A DNA stretch of 5,861 nucleotides from Planctomicrobium sp. (GTDB taxonomy: Bacteria > Planctomycetota > Planctomycetia > Planctomycetales > Planctomycetaceae), in the NCBI GenBank assembly GCA_018659505.1, contig JABJMI010000172.1:1-5861 (forward strand), written 5' to 3'. This document shows, in pieces, positions 5,450 through 5,861 of the stretch. Each line of letters opens with the position of its first letter. Position 1 is the stretch's first letter. The translations under genes and the position numbers were made by a program. The notes beneath the pieces were generated by a model. That model had not been told where the DNA came from. It saw only the letters and a list, made by a program, of their open reading frames with translations, and did not search any database.

Positions 5450-5861
5450 TTAACCGATGTTGTTCTTACGTGGAACAAGTAAGAATGGTACATCTAACGC
5501 CGCAGCTTTCTTCTCGTCTTTAGCCTCTGGAGCTTCTTCGTTATTGTCTTCAGCGGCTGGCTCTGCGGGCTTTTCTTCACCGAGTTGCTCAGAGAGATAC
5601 TCCAAGGCTTTTTCTAGTTGAGTATCCTCGAATTCACTCTCGAATGGCTCTGGCTGAAAGTAATTGTCGCGTAAGCGGCGGTCTGCTTGATATTGACGAA
5701 GTTGCGGCAGAGAGTACTTCTCCAGGAATCCTTCGTTGGGAGTCACTCCCCAGACATCTGTCTCTTTTGAATCCGGGAAGCGATGAATGTTCTCTCCGCT
5801 GGGACGTTGATAACTGGCAGTTGTCAATTTGAGAGCACTGTTGCCTTCTTCAAGATCGATC
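5450..5861 (-). CDS. C-terminal processing (S41) peptidase, 5' end cut by the window edge
   Basis: The frame is open to the right edge, giving the last 136 residues of a protein whose start lies outside. An in-frame TTG at 5827 is not the true start, because the codons before it still read as the family: GNSALKLTTASYQRPSG spans residues 6-22 and matches the strand after the catalytic region of Tsp/CtpA-type proteases (usual form ALKLTTA..RPSG). The catalytic Ser and Lys, the PDZ domain and any signal peptide would be upstream and cannot be checked. After the peptidase core comes a helical region (about 50-93), a strongly acidic Glu/Ala/Pro-rich stretch (about 94-121) and a short hydrophobic end LDVPFLLVPRKNNIG. 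Such proteases act in the periplasm and cleave proteins at their C-termini. The gene ends at TAA 5450-5452 and is followed by a strong terminator. Assignment to the S41 family is good; the subfamily is open. Confidence 0.85.
   Translation of the reverse strand, partial: IDLEEGNSALKLTTASYQRPSGENIHRFPDSKETDVWGVTPNEGFLEKYSLPQLRQYQADRRLRDNYFQPEPFESEFEDTQLEKALEYLSEQLGEEKPAEPAAEDNNEEAPEAKDEKKAAALDVPFLLVPRKNNIG

Overview
The window is a run of housekeeping and envelope genes, all on the minus strand, so transcription runs from right to left. In that order they are: the 3' end of an S41 (C-terminal processing) peptidase gene, tsaD (tRNA t6A synthesis), rsmE (16S rRNA U1498 methylation), a long TolC-family outer-membrane efflux lipoprotein, and aroC (chorismate synthase), which runs off the left edge. 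No mobile element, CRISPR array, tRNA or rRNA was seen. Base composition looks close to balanced. The protein style (chorismate synthase with GESHGPGN, a TolC-like protein with a lipoprotein signal and a long proline-rich tail, weak use of Shine-Dalgarno sites) resembles Planctomycetes of the Planctomycetaceae/Gimesia kind. This assignment is from remembered family character, not a search, and is moderate at best.

Layout. 5450-5861: S41 peptidase C-terminus, followed by a clear intrinsic terminator (hairpin 5397-5419 plus a T tract) that ends only 17 nt before the tsaD start codon. 4342-5379: tsaD. 3595-4311: rsmE, about 30 nt after the tsaD stop and probably co-transcribed with it. 3183-3594: the only long gap, about 410 nt, with structured DNA. 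1050-3182: TolC-like protein. 952-1049: a 98-nt gap with no strong signal. 1-951: aroC without its C-terminus.

The genes do not form one pathway. tsaD and rsmE are both translation-related RNA modification genes and make a natural pair. The TolC-like protein would be the outer-membrane channel of a type I secretion or RND-type efflux system whose other parts are not here.

The most unusual thing is the leader of the TolC-like gene. Directly upstream of the preferred ATG (3182) lies a perfect 15-bp inverted repeat. Its loop can also pair with the sequence just 3' of it (a possible pseudoknot). A second hairpin follows, and then a small hairpin that overlaps the ribosome binding site and touches the start codon. 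The pattern looks like a structured, possibly regulatory 5' UTR, and it argues against the longer reading of the gene that starts upstream.
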